Shown here: piece by piece, positions 6,568 through 15,320 of the stretch | Numbering within the stretch: the first letter of the stretch is position 1 | Layout of the letters: each line of letters starts with the position of its first letter | Assembly (NCBI RefSeq): GCF_934202705.1 | Contig: NZ_CAKPYE010000014.1 | Span: forward strand, 1-38,384 | Length of the DNA: 38,384 nucleotides | Direction: 5' to 3' | Source of the DNA: an uncultured Limosilactobacillus sp. | Lineage (GTDB): Bacteria > Bacillota > Bacilli > Lactobacillales > Lactobacillaceae | Notes under the pieces: model-generated | The model's input: only the letters and a program-made list of their open reading frames with translations | The model's database searches: none | What the model was told of the DNA's origin: nothing | Position numbers and translations under genes: made by a program

Positions 6568-8418
6568 ATGACTGAAAAAGAGCACACTGGTTTGAATCTA
6601 GACGCACTTTTCATTGGTGACAAATCAGAAAATGCTGATATTTTCAAGTCCACTATGAATAAGCTTGTCAATGCTCACATGGGCTGGCGTTTAAACTATA
6701 TGCCACAAGACAAGCCATTAATTTCAGAAAGTGATAAGAACAGTGCATCATTCCAAAAGACAAATGAGCGGATGCAAAGTGTTCTTGATGAATTATCAGT
6801 TCGTCTTCGTTCTAACTCAGTTCCTTGGCATTCACCACGTTACTTTGGTCATATGAATTCAGAAACGTTAATGCCATCCATTCTCGCATATACTTATGCA
6901 ATGCTTTGGAATGGTAACAACGTTGCTTATGAATCATCACCAGGTACTTCTCAAATGGAAGAAGAAGTTGGACAAGATTTTGCCAAGTTGAATGGTTTTA
7001 AAGATGGTTGGGGACATATCTCAGCCGATGGATCATTAGCTAACATGGAAGGGCTTTGGTATGCACGTAATATGAAGAGTCTTCCATTAGCAATGAAGGA
7101 AATTAAGCCAGAATTAGTTTCCGGCAAGAGTGATTGGGAACTAATGAATATGTCTGCTGAAGAAGTTCTTGATTTACTTAACAGTACTGATGCCAAGACT
7201 GCTTCAGATATCAAGGCACACTCAGCTCGTGCTGGTCACAACATGGATAAGCTTGGTAAATGGATTGTTCCTCAAACTAAGCACTACAGCTGGATGAAGG
7301 CCGCCGATGTTACAGGGGTTGGTCTTGATAACGTTGTATCTTGCCCAGTTGATGAACATTATCGTCTGGATGTTGATGCTCTTGAAAAGATCATTCGTGA
7401 TCTAGCTAAAGACCACACTCCAATTCTTGGGGTTGTTGCCGTTGTCGGATCAACTGAAGAAGGTCAAATTGACCCAGTTGACAAGGTTGTTGCATTACGT
7501 GACAAGCTTGAAAAGGAAGGTATTTACTTCTACCTTCACGTTGATGCTGCTTACGGTTCATATGCACGTTCACTCTTCTTAGATGAAGACAACAACTTCA
7601 TTCCATATGAAGATTTGAAAGATGTTCACCAAAAGTACGGCGTCTTCCAAGAAAATAAGGAATATGTTTCTAAGGAAGTTTACAACGCCTTTAAGGCCTT
7701 CCCAGAAGCACAATCCGTTACTGTTGACCCTCACAAGATGGGTTATGTTCCATATGCTGCTGGTGGGATTGCTATTCGTCACAAGGCAATGCGTGACATT
7801 ATTGGCTACTTCCCAGTTTACGTCTTTGACAAGCGTTCTGGTGCCCCGGCAACTTTGACACCATACATTCTAGAAGGATCAAAGGCTGGTGCAACCGCTG
7901 CTGCTGTTTGGGTAGCACACCGCATTATGCCATTGAATGTTTCTGGTTATGGTAAGTTAATTGGTCGCTCAATCGAAGCTGCTAACCGTTACTACGAATT
8001 CTTAAAGAATTTGCACTTCAACATTAACGGTAAGGAAATTGAAGTTAACCCATTGACTCAACCAGACTTCAACATGGTTGACTGGACATTCAATATCAAA
8101 GGCAACACAGACCTTGCTAAGATGAATGATTTGAACTTGAAGTTCTACCACAAGGCATCATTTGTTGGTGGACCAGTCTACAACAATGACTTCATTACTT
8201 CACACACCGACTTTGCTACTGATGGATATGGTAACAGCCCAGTTCATTACGTTAAGAGCCTTGGCATCTCTGAAGATGAATGGAACAAAGTTAAAACCGT
8301 TGGTATCTTACGTGCCTGTGTCTTAACACCATTCCTTTACGATCGTGATAACTTTGCAAGTTATGCTGACAAGATCAAGAAGGCAATGGAAGAAAAATTG
8401 ACCGCTATTTTAGGTTAA
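6568..8418 (+). CDS. tdcA: Tyrosine decarboxylase (PLP-dependent)
   Basis: Converts L-tyrosine to tyramine and CO2 in the cytosol, consuming a proton. The 616-residue length fits the lactic-acid-bacterial tyrosine decarboxylases of about 620 residues (also called tyrDC). The pyridoxal-phosphate lysine is Lys390 in VDPHKMGY. The cofactor-binding HVDAAYG lies near residue 327, and the N-terminal WHSPRYFGHMNSE segment is typical. The start is ATG 6568 because GGAGG at 6555-6559 is properly spaced; an in-frame TTG at 6553 overlaps that site. The codon choice looks like that of a highly expressed gene. The permease gene follows 85 bases later, with a weak hairpin between. Bacterial members of this family are known also to decarboxylate L-dopa; whether this one does is not visible in the sequence. 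Confidence 0.96.
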   Translation: MTEKEHTGLNLDALFIGDKSENADIFKSTMNKLVNAHMGWRLNYMPQDKPLISESDKNSASFQKTNERMQSVLDELSVRLRSNSVPWHSPRYFGHMNSETLMPSILAYTYAMLWNGNNVAYESSPGTSQMEEEVGQDFAKLNGFKDGWGHISADGSLANMEGLWYARNMKSLPLAMKEIKPELVSGKSDWELMNMSAEEVLDLLNSTDAKTASDIKAHSARAGHNMDKLGKWIVPQTKHYSWMKAADVTGVGLDNVVSCPVDEHYRLDVDALEKIIRDLAKDHTPILGVVAVVGSTEEGQIDPVDKVVALRDKLEKEGIYFYLHVDAAYGSYARSLFLDEDNNFIPYEDLKDVHQKYGVFQENKEYVSKEVYNAFKAFPEAQSVTVDPHKMGYVPYAAGGIAIRHKAMRDIIGYFPVYVFDKRSGAPATLTPYILEGSKAGATAAAVWVAHRIMPLNVSGYGKLIGRSIEAANRYYEFLKNLHFNINGKEIEVNPLTQPDFNMVDWTFNIKGNTDLAKMNDLNLKFYHKASFVGGPVYNNDFITSHTDFATDGYGNSPVHYVKSLGISEDEWNKVKTVGILRACVLTPFLYDRDNFASYADKIKKAMEEKLTAILG

Positions 8419-8442
8419 TTATTTCGAATAATTAAATATGAC

Positions 8443-8473
8443 TAAAGCTCAGAGAGCATGACTCGCTGGGCTT
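8443..8473 (+). terminator. Weak intercistronic hairpin tdcA/tyrP
   Basis: AAAGCTCAG and CTGGGCTTT pair over nine positions with one G-U, around a loop of 13 bases and with only a poor T tract. It may set partial termination or processing between decarboxylase and permease. Confidence 0.45.
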
Positions 8474-8503
8474 TGTCCTGTTTATTTGTGAAAGGAAAAA
8501 ACA

Positions 8504-9910
8504 ATGAGTGAAAATACAAAAATCAGCTTAGGTACTTTCGTTGGTATCGGGATGGCGATGATTGCAACCGTTCGTAGTGTGCCAACGTTAGCTGCCGCAA
8601 GTTGGCAAATGTTCTTCTACATGGCATTTGCCGTTATCTTCTTTGCATTACCGGTCTCTTTAATGTCTGGTGAATTTTCTGCGATGTTGCAGGATGCTGG
8701 TGGTCCACAACTTTGGGTTCGGACCGGACTGAATTCTAAATGGGGATTTACCACTGCATGGTTACTTTGGGTACAAATTTTCCCAGGCATGGTTATGGTT
8801 GCCTCGACTTTAGGACCGCTGTTAGGTAACACCGTTGGTAATATCGCATTGGGTCAAGATCACTGGTTTACTTTAGGATGTATCATTGTGATTTATTGGA
8901 TTATTACGATCTTGAACCTGAAATTCGACATGGCTAAATTTGCCGGAAACTTCGGTGTTTACTTTGGTGTCTACATTCCATTTGCAGTTATGATCATTAT
9001 GGGGATCGCAGCTACCATTAAGACTGGTATTGATGTCCACAGTGTTCTTGGTTCCTTCTCAGGGGGCAAGTTATTACCAGATGTAACTACTTTTAAGTAT
9101 GTTGCTGCTATTTCCTTCATCTTTACAGGAATTGAAACCCTTGGTGTTTATGTTCCACGGATGAAAGACGCAACACATGACTTTGTTCGTGGGGTTATTT
9201 TTGCCTTAGTAGCAATGGTTGTTCTGAACGTCTTAAACGCCTTTTGTGTTGCTAACGCGGTACCAAAAGGTACAACCGAATTAACGAACATTACCCAACC
9301 TGTATTGCTTTTCTGCAAGATTTTAGGTTGGCCAACATGGATTGCCAATGTCTTTAGTTTATTAGCAGCGATTGGGGTCTTCCTTCAATTATCTGGTTGG
9401 GTTACCGGACCATCACAAACGATGATTCAAGTTGCTCGTGAAGGACTAGTACCATCCAAATGGGGCTTCTTTAAGCACAGTAACATTGGTGTCGCACGGA
9501 ACGTTATTTTAACTCAATCAACATGCATTACGATTTTCGCATTAATGTACGCAATGCCTGATATTAACAATGTCTTCCTATTATTAACTAATACCACGAC
9601 GTTGTTATACTGTGTAATTTACTTCTTAATTGCAATTGCGTTTATTCGTTTGCGTTACACGAAGCCAGATTTAGCTCGTCCTTACCGAGTTGGTAAAAAC
9701 GGGAATGGTGTTGCATGGCTTTGGACCGTCTTCTTCATTTTTGGTATTTTTGCAATTGCAATTGTTACCTTAGCAACTGCCGGTGCAATGAATGCAACTA
9801 TTATGGCAGTGGTTACCATTGTATTAACTGTCATTCCTCTGATTATTAATTCACATAAGAATGAACAATGGCTGAAAGATGCCCAAGCTTATGAAGCAAG
9901 CAATAAATAA
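8504..9910 (+). CDS. tyrP: Tyrosine/tyramine antiporter (APC family)
   Basis: A 468-residue membrane protein of the amino acid-polyamine-organocation superfamily with about 12 membrane spans. It begins with the family's first helix (ISLGTFVGIGMAMIATVRS). Its place directly behind the decarboxylase, and ahead of nhaC, is that of TyrP in described tyramine operons, where it exchanges external tyrosine for internal tyramine. The exchange moves charge out of the cell and, with the proton used by decarboxylation, makes proton-motive force. ATG 8504 has AAAGGAA upstream. The intracellular loop with GPSQTMIQVAREGLVP is typical of the glutamate/GABA-antiporter-like branch. Specificity is inferred from context, not from binding residues. 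Confidence 0.9.
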   Translation: MSENTKISLGTFVGIGMAMIATVRSVPTLAAASWQMFFYMAFAVIFFALPVSLMSGEFSAMLQDAGGPQLWVRTGLNSKWGFTTAWLLWVQIFPGMVMVASTLGPLLGNTVGNIALGQDHWFTLGCIIVIYWIITILNLKFDMAKFAGNFGVYFGVYIPFAVMIIMGIAATIKTGIDVHSVLGSFSGGKLLPDVTTFKYVAAISFIFTGIETLGVYVPRMKDATHDFVRGVIFALVAMVVLNVLNAFCVANAVPKGTTELTNITQPVLLFCKILGWPTWIANVFSLLAAIGVFLQLSGWVTGPSQTMIQVAREGLVPSKWGFFKHSNIGVARNVILTQSTCITIFALMYAMPDINNVFLLLTNTTTLLYCVIYFLIAIAFIRLRYTKPDLARPYRVGKNGNGVAWLWTVFFIFGIFAIAIVTLATAGAMNATIMAVVTIVLTVIPLIINSHKNEQWLKDAQAYEASNK

Positions 9911-9943
9911 TCTTTTGTGTATTAAATTTTAGGAGTGACCCTT

Positions 9944-11332
9944 ATGACCAAAAAGGAACGAGAAAAACCGCATGTTGGCATTTTGGAAAGTTTATTAGTT
10001 GTTATTTGTATTTTAGTGATTTTGGGATATTTGATTATTTTTAAGTCCCAATCGCCACAAGTTCCATTACTTGTATCAGTAATTGTTTTGATGCTTTATG
10101 GCTTTATTAGGGGCTTCGGCTGGGATGCTGTCATGGCTGGACTTGAAGAAGGAATTAAGCCCGGAGTAATCCCACTAGTTATTTTTCTGATGATTGGGGT
10201 ACTAATTGCTACTTGGATTTATTCGAGCACAATTCCAACAATTATGTACTTTGGTTTTAAGATTATTTCAGTAAAATTCTTCTTGCCGACAGTCTTTATA
10301 GTTTGTTCTCTTGTAGGTTTAACGTGTGGTAGTTCGTTTACCACCGTTTCTACAATGGGAATTGCCTTTATGGGAATTGGGGTAGCTTTAAAAATCAATC
10401 CAGGTTTAATTGCTGGAGCAATTGTATCAGGGGCTTTTTTTGGTGCCAATACTTCTCCTCTTTCGGGAACAACTAATTTAGCTGCTGGAGTTGGGGAAAT
10501 TGATCTATATCAACACATTAAGTCATTGTTGTGGACCGATGTCCCAGCCTGGGTAATTTCACTAATTCTATTTTCTGTTATGGGGATGGGACATAGTGAT
10601 GCTAGTCTAAGAACAATTACTGTGATGACTGGTGAATTGCAACATGGGTTTTGGATTTCATGGTGGACGGTGCTGCCAGTGCTGTTATTACTGGTGATGG
10701 CATGGTTGAAAGTTCCAGCAGTTCCTTCTTTAGCATTTGGGTCATTCTTTGCAGTCATCATTGGATGGCTACATAATCCAATCAAATTAAATACTTTAGC
10801 CAATTATATTATGAATGGGTATATTGCTCATACCGGAAGTAAATCAATGGATCAACTGTTATCCAAAGGTGGTATTAGCAGTATGCTTAGCTCTCTTGCA
10901 TTAATCATTTTCGCTTTGGCATTAGGTGGCTTATTAATTAAGTTTAATATTATTGGTGCCTTAATCGACGGCATGGAAAAGGTAGTTAATAGTGTTGGTC
11001 GACTAGTGTTAGCCACCGCTATTACCTGTTTTGGTGTCAATTTCTTAGTTGGCGAACAATATCTTTCAGTGATTTTACCAGGTGAAAGCTTTAAGAAGTC
11101 ATTTGAAAAAATGCGGTTACCAGCTACTTATCTAACCCGTGTATTGAATGATGCGGGAGCTGCTGTTAATTCGATTATTCCATGGAGCGTTAGCGGAGTG
11201 TTTATTTCAGGGACGTTGCAGATTAGTCCGTTTAAGTACATCCCGTATGCGTTTTTCCCAATTATTGTGCCGATTTTGACAATTATAGTTGGTTTTATTT
11301 TAGGTCACAGAAAAAGTGTTAAAAGTAGATAA
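9944..11332 (+). CDS. nhaC: Na+/H+ antiporter, NhaC family
   Basis: A 462-residue membrane protein with about 11-12 spans. Motifs such as TCGSSFTTVSTMGIAFMGIG and GAFFGANTSPLSGTTNLAAG are those of the NhaC family of sodium/proton antiporters. The start is ATG 9944 because AGGAG at 9931-9935 is seven to eight bases ahead; an in-frame GTG overlaps that ribosome site. It begins 33 bases after tyrP and ends 18 bases before tyrS. An nhaC gene is a standard member of tyrosine decarboxylase operons in enterococci and Levilactobacillus brevis, where it is taken to help pH or sodium balance. No direct proof of its role in tyramine formation can be read here. Confidence 0.92.
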   Translation: MTKKEREKPHVGILESLLVVICILVILGYLIIFKSQSPQVPLLVSVIVLMLYGFIRGFGWDAVMAGLEEGIKPGVIPLVIFLMIGVLIATWIYSSTIPTIMYFGFKIISVKFFLPTVFIVCSLVGLTCGSSFTTVSTMGIAFMGIGVALKINPGLIAGAIVSGAFFGANTSPLSGTTNLAAGVGEIDLYQHIKSLLWTDVPAWVISLILFSVMGMGHSDASLRTITVMTGELQHGFWISWWTVLPVLLLLVMAWLKVPAVPSLAFGSFFAVIIGWLHNPIKLNTLANYIMNGYIAHTGSKSMDQLLSKGGISSMLSSLALIIFALALGGLLIKFNIIGALIDGMEKVVNSVGRLVLATAITCFGVNFLVGEQYLSVILPGESFKKSFEKMRLPATYLTRVLNDAGAAVNSIIPWSVSGVFISGTLQISPFKYIPYAFFPIIVPILTIIVGFILGHRKSVKSR

Positions 11333-11350
11333 ATCAGTGGGGTGATTTAT

Positions 11351-12616
11351 ATGGATATTTTAGAAGATTTGAAATGGCGTGGTGCCATTAATCAATGTAC
11401 AGATTTAGATGGCTTACGTGAATTATTAAAAGAAAAGAAGATTTCACTATATTGCGGAACCGATCCAACAGGAGATTCCCTCCATATTGGCCACTTAATC
11501 CCATTTATCATGTTGAAACGATTCCAATTAGCTGGTCATCATCCATATATCCTCATTGGTGGTGGAACAGGTTTTATCGGTGATCCTTCTGGTCGAAAGA
11601 CAGAACGGCAATTACAAACGGCCGATCAAGTTCAACACAATAAAGAAGCTCTAACGAAACAAATGATTAAATTATTTGGGACGGAAAACTTCAAGATTGT
11701 AGATAACTATGACTGGTTAAGCAAAATCAGCTTACTTGACTTTCTTCGTGACTACGGTAAGTCATTTAATGTTAATACAATGTTGTCCAAGGAAGCCGTA
11801 GCTAGTCGTTTGAAGAATGGAATTTCGTTTACTGAATTTAGTTACCAAATTTTACAATCAGTCGACTTTTTGTACCTCAACAATACAGAAGACATTCAAC
11901 TCCAAATTGGCGGTGCTGATCAATGGGGTAATTTGACCAACGGTGTGGACTTAATTCACAGTAAGAAACCAAATGAAAAAGCATTTGGGTTAACTATTCC
12001 TCTAATGCTGAAAGCCGATGGTACTAAGTTTGGTAAAACTGCTGGTGGGGCCGTCTGGCTTGATGCCAATAAAACTTCACCGTTTGAATTCTACCAATTC
12101 TGGCTGAATCAAGATGATCGTGACGTAGTTAAGTACTTGAAGTACTTTACTTTCTTAAGTCATGAAGAAATTGATGAATTAGCTGAAAAGGTTAAGACTG
12201 AACCGCAAAAGCGTGAAGCACAACGCCGTTTAGCTGAAGAAGTCACGAAGTTTGTTCATGGTGAAGAAGCAATGAAGCAAGCTGAAAAGATGTCCGAAAT
12301 TTTATTTAAGGGCAATATTCAGGACCTCTCTGTTGGCGAATTAAAGCAAGCCTTTGAAAAAGTTCCATCGGTAGAAATTAATGCTGATCCAACGAATGTT
12401 ATTGACTGGTTAGTTCAAACTGAAATCGAACCATCAAAGCGTCAAGCGCGAGAGGATGTAAATAACGGCGCCATTACTATCAATGGACAAAAAGTTGATG
12501 ATGAAGACTTCGTGATTGATCCTAGCGCTAACTTTGAGGGTCAATATGTCGTTGCTAGAAAAGGGAAGCGCAATTACTTCCTGGCTAAGGTTGTCAAGCA
12601 AATATTCTTTTCATAG
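11351..12616 (+). CDS. tyrS: Tyrosyl-tRNA synthetase
   Basis: A class I aminoacyl-tRNA synthetase of 421 residues that charges tRNA-Tyr. The HIGH motif is present in SLHIGHLIP, the tyrosine site in YQILQSVDFLYL, and the QIGGADQWGN loop follows. The KMSKS loop is KFGKT. A C-terminal S4 RNA-binding domain runs from about PSKRQAREDV to the end. The start is ATG 11351 with GGGGTG at 11339-11344; an in-frame GTG at 11342 overlaps that site. In described operons tyrS comes first and is controlled by a tyrosine T-box. Here it is last, 18 bases after nhaC, with no room for a leader. It could be the cell's only copy or an operon-specific second copy; this window cannot say which. Confidence 0.96.
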   Translation: MDILEDLKWRGAINQCTDLDGLRELLKEKKISLYCGTDPTGDSLHIGHLIPFIMLKRFQLAGHHPYILIGGGTGFIGDPSGRKTERQLQTADQVQHNKEALTKQMIKLFGTENFKIVDNYDWLSKISLLDFLRDYGKSFNVNTMLSKEAVASRLKNGISFTEFSYQILQSVDFLYLNNTEDIQLQIGGADQWGNLTNGVDLIHSKKPNEKAFGLTIPLMLKADGTKFGKTAGGAVWLDANKTSPFEFYQFWLNQDDRDVVKYLKYFTFLSHEEIDELAEKVKTEPQKREAQRRLAEEVTKFVHGEEAMKQAEKMSEILFKGNIQDLSVGELKQAFEKVPSVEINADPTNVIDWLVQTEIEPSKRQAREDVNNGAITINGQKVDDEDFVIDPSANFEGQYVVARKGKRNYFLAKVVKQIFFS

Positions 12617-12869
12617 CGGGCGGGATCAGATATGTAAATATATTGATAATTCGTGACTGTTTCAAGTATTGGAACGATCCATCTCCTACATGGAAACAGA
12701 GATCTAACTACCTTTTTCGGAAATTTTGTAAGAGCGCAATGAACAAACTTTCCATATTTAATCGTTAAAGCGAATTTTAGGGTGAATTGAATATTTATCG
12801 TTTGAGCTCAGTGTGAAGAAATTAACTTCGTACTGAGCTCTTTGTTTCAATAATAACAGAAGGTGCAAA
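12617..12869 (+). promoter_or_regulatory. 250-nt leader with hairpin ahead of a permease gene
   Basis: GAGCTCAGT and ACTGAGCTC form a perfect 9-bp stem at about 12814-12841, with an inner GAAG/CTTC pair and then CTTTGTTT. The hairpin ends about 28 bases before the permease start, leaving no space for a promoter after it. It must therefore lie inside the permease mRNA or be read through from tyrS. It looks like a tyrS terminator reused as an attenuator. A T-box-like AGGGTG at 12780-12785 lacks the rest of that motif. Confidence 0.45.
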
Positions 12870-14159
12870 ATGAATAAAAAATTATCTTTTTGGTCAATTT
12901 ACTTTCTTGGAATGAACTCGATCATTGGTTCAGGAACTTTCCTGCTTCCCCAAACTATCTATAAGGATATGGGAGTTTTAGGGATCTTAGTATTGGTAGT
13001 TTCCGCCTTATCGATGGGGCTAATTGTCACTTGTTATGCTAAACTAGCCAGTCAGTATAATGAGTCAGGTGGATCTTGGATTTATTCATACCATGCCTTT
13101 GGTAAGTTTACTGGTTTTCAAGTGGGGATGTTTACGTATGTTTTAGGCTGTTGTGGTACGGCTTGCGAAATCGTAGCCTTTCTGACTACTTTAACGAGTT
13201 ATAACAAGACATTTGCTAATCCGAAAATGAAACTTGCTGTAATCATTTCGATTATTTTAATATTCTTTGTTATTAACTACTTTGGAAATAGTTTTGTGAA
13301 AGTATTCGATAATATTTCTTCAGCCACGAAAGTCTTTGTCATTATTTTCTTTATTGTCATTGGTATTTTCTTTATGAATAAAGCCAATTTCCACCCAATT
13401 ATTGCTAAGAACATCAGTAGTGGAATTGATAGTTTCTCGAATCACTTTAGCGAAGCTTTTTCAGTTACATTTTATATGTTTGGTGGTTTTTCGTTATTAC
13501 CAATTGCGGCACGGAAAATGAAAAATGCTAAACGAAACCTGCCCAAGGTTTTAACGGTGATCATGTTAAGCTTAATTGCTCTCTATTCTTTGGTTATGTT
13601 GGTATGTATAGGAATTTTAGGTCATCGTTTAGCGTTTAGTCATGTTCCAGTTGCAGATGCATTACTTATTACGATTGGTAAGTGGGGATATCTACTAATT
13701 ATAGTATGTATGCTCATTGGAATGGTTGGTGCAGCATTTGCTCAGTCATACGATGCAACGGTATTGCCAGCGTCCTTAGCTAATGAACACCATATGTTAC
13801 CTCAGTGGGTTGGTAAAAAGAATCGTTTTAGTTCTCCGGTAGTCTCACAAGTTATTACATATGTCATTATCTTCTTGCTAACCTCGCAATCATACCTATT
13901 TCTGGTTTCCTTAGTTGTTCTGGCATCCTTTATTCAATATGTTCCATCTATTTTAGCCGTATTTAAGCTAAGTCATGCTAATAAAACCAATGGAAAGGCT
14001 AAAATCTTTACCGGTTATGTTGTTCCAACGCTGGCATTGTTAGTCTCGATGTACTTAATTATTAGTTTCTCACACCAAGCGTTGTTAATTGGGGCCGTAG
14101 TGATTGTAGTTAATACGCTTTTATATAACGGGTTAAAGAATCACTTATCGATGGAATAA
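12870..14159 (+). CDS. Amino-acid permease (APC superfamily)
   Basis: A 429-residue membrane protein with about 12 spans, starting with SFWSIYFLGMNSIIGSGTFLLP, the signature of the first helix in amino acid-polyamine-organocation transporters. The motif YMFGGFSLLPIAARKMKNAKRNLPK in its middle matches the conserved loop after the sixth helix. ATG 12870 has AAGGTG upstream. It stands beside the tyrosine operon but is a different branch from TyrP. Its substrate is unknown; an aromatic or basic amino acid is a guess from position only. No rho-independent stop is clear on its own strand; the hairpin behind it has its T tract on the other strand. Confidence 0.85.
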   Translation: MNKKLSFWSIYFLGMNSIIGSGTFLLPQTIYKDMGVLGILVLVVSALSMGLIVTCYAKLASQYNESGGSWIYSYHAFGKFTGFQVGMFTYVLGCCGTACEIVAFLTTLTSYNKTFANPKMKLAVIISIILIFFVINYFGNSFVKVFDNISSATKVFVIIFFIVIGIFFMNKANFHPIIAKNISSGIDSFSNHFSEAFSVTFYMFGGFSLLPIAARKMKNAKRNLPKVLTVIMLSLIALYSLVMLVCIGILGHRLAFSHVPVADALLITIGKWGYLLIIVCMLIGMVGAAFAQSYDATVLPASLANEHHMLPQWVGKKNRFSSPVVSQVITYVIIFLLTSQSYLFLVSLVVLASFIQYVPSILAVFKLSHANKTNGKAKIFTGYVVPTLALLVSMYLIISFSHQALLIGAVVIVVNTLLYNGLKNHLSME

Positions 14160-14183
14160 TTACCAAAAAACTTAAATAAAAAA

Positions 14184-14206
14184 GTCAGCGCCATTCCAGC
14201 GCTGAC
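14184..14206 (-). terminator. Terminator of the mannose-family PTS operon
   Basis: GTCAGCGC (14184-14191) and GCGCTGAC (14199-14206) form a perfect stem. On the minus strand it is followed by six T and an AT-rich tail; on the plus strand there is no T run. So it mainly ends the leftward PTS operon. Confidence 0.9.
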
Positions 14207-14238
14207 ATACATATTTCAGAATCGTTTATAACTGATGA

Positions 14239-14802
14239 TTATGATAGTCGATTATACTTTGCATTAATTAAAATGTGTGGATTATAGATGGTTCCTTGCC
14301 GCTTTAATTCATTATAAATTTTGAGAAATGGCTTGCGACGAAACTTAAAGCCATCAATGATGATTGAATAAACGGCTAGATTACCATTTTCGGCATAATT
14401 TGTTTTGATTTGCTGAGCCTGTTTTTGGCGGTCTGTAATAACATCAAAGGCAATAATCCCAATTTGATAAGTAGCATTATTGGGAACCAATTCAATTTTT
14501 TGAATGATTTTCCAAGGAATTGTAACTGGCTGTTCTTTAGTGAAATCGGTAATCCCTTTGCTACTAATTGAATACAGTATTTGATGGGTAATCATTGGTT
14601 TAGATGTTTTCCAAACTAGGATTAAAAACAAGGCGGCAAAGAAAACGGCAAAGCCTTTCCAAATCAAATTGGTGTGAACCCAAAGGATGGCTAATAATCC
14701 ACTGATGATTAAGAGATAAGCGATGTCAATAATTATAATGCGGACTGCATCAGCCGTCACATCATATTGATAATCTTGATTCACTTGTTGATTATTAGAC
14801 AA
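14239..14802 (-). CDS. Accessory membrane protein of the mannose-family PTS operon
   Basis: A 187-residue protein with a hydrophilic head, two adjacent membrane spans (about residues 22-43 and 48-66), and a cytosolic domain with a beta-rich pattern (SSKGITDF, TIPWKIIQKIEL, YSIIIDGF). This layout resembles small bacterial proteins with a PH-like domain after two spans (the STM3941-like group), a weak call. It is the last gene of the operon, 28 bases after the IIB gene. Some mannose-family PTS operons carry a small extra membrane protein at this place (ManO/DUF956-like); this one does not obviously match that family. I do not know its function. Confidence 0.65.
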   Translation of the reverse strand: MSNNQQVNQDYQYDVTADAVRIIIIDIAYLLIISGLLAILWVHTNLIWKGFAVFFAALFLILVWKTSKPMITHQILYSISSKGITDFTKEQPVTIPWKIIQKIELVPNNATYQIGIIAFDVITDRQKQAQQIKTNYAENGNLAVYSIIIDGFKFRRKPFLKIYNELKRQGTIYNPHILINAKYNRLS

Positions 14803-14830
14803 ACTTGGCCAGCACCTTTCTTTTTAATTC

Positions 14831-15304
14831 TTACTTAAAACTAACTTTTCGTGATTCTGGAACAGATTGGAAATAAACTTCCACATCATCGTCAGCCAAA
14901 GCATGTAAATTATCGATATCTTCCTGTGTTAAGGAAACATCACCAATTGGTTGAGAAACCGTTCCTGGTTTCTTAGCAGCACCACCAACATCAACTTCTT
15001 TTAAAGGTAATCCATTGTCGTATGATTCCTTTAATTCTTTGACGTTTTTGAAGACGATCAATGCTTTGTCATCGCCAAATTGGTTCTTTTTCCATTCCTC
15101 AGCGACTTCCTTGGTGGAGTAGACACGAATTTTCAAACCACCGGTTGAATTAGTAGAAACGTAGATGTCTTTAAGAAAGTCATCCGCTGCAGTGGCGTTG
15201 TCAACAACATAAACGGAATTCGTTCCGCGTCCTTTCGTCCACTTTTGCATTACCTTTCCATGAATAAGACGGTCATCGACACGAGCCATATTAATTTCAC
15301 CCAT
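14831..15304 (-). CDS. PTS mannose/sorbose-family IIB component
   Basis: A 157-residue cytosolic phosphocarrier of the mannose-fructose-sorbose PTS family. It takes phosphate from IIA on a histidine and gives it to the sugar as it enters. The family signature is at the N-terminus, ARVDDRLIHGKV, with the active His15; the usual Gln after HG is Lys here. ATG 15304 follows AGGAGT. It lies 16 bases after the separate IIA gene, so IIA and IIB are two proteins and not the fused ManX form. The sugar cannot be read from the sequence. No sugar-specific enzyme gene is in the operon to help. Confidence 0.93.
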   Translation of the reverse strand: MGEINMARVDDRLIHGKVMQKWTKGRGTNSVYVVDNATAADDFLKDIYVSTNSTGGLKIRVYSTKEVAEEWKKNQFGDDKALIVFKNVKELKESYDNGLPLKEVDVGGAAKKPGTVSQPIGDVSLTQEDIDNLHALADDDVEVYFQSVPESRKVSFK

Positions 15305-15320
15305 AATTATTACTCCTTTA

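Noticed and set aside
12780..12845. T-box riboswitch before the permease gene
   Set aside because: Only AGGGTG matches the T-box core. The following bases do not give the GGNACCGCG part, the hairpin does not overlap it as a terminator should, and no specifier stem could be drawn.
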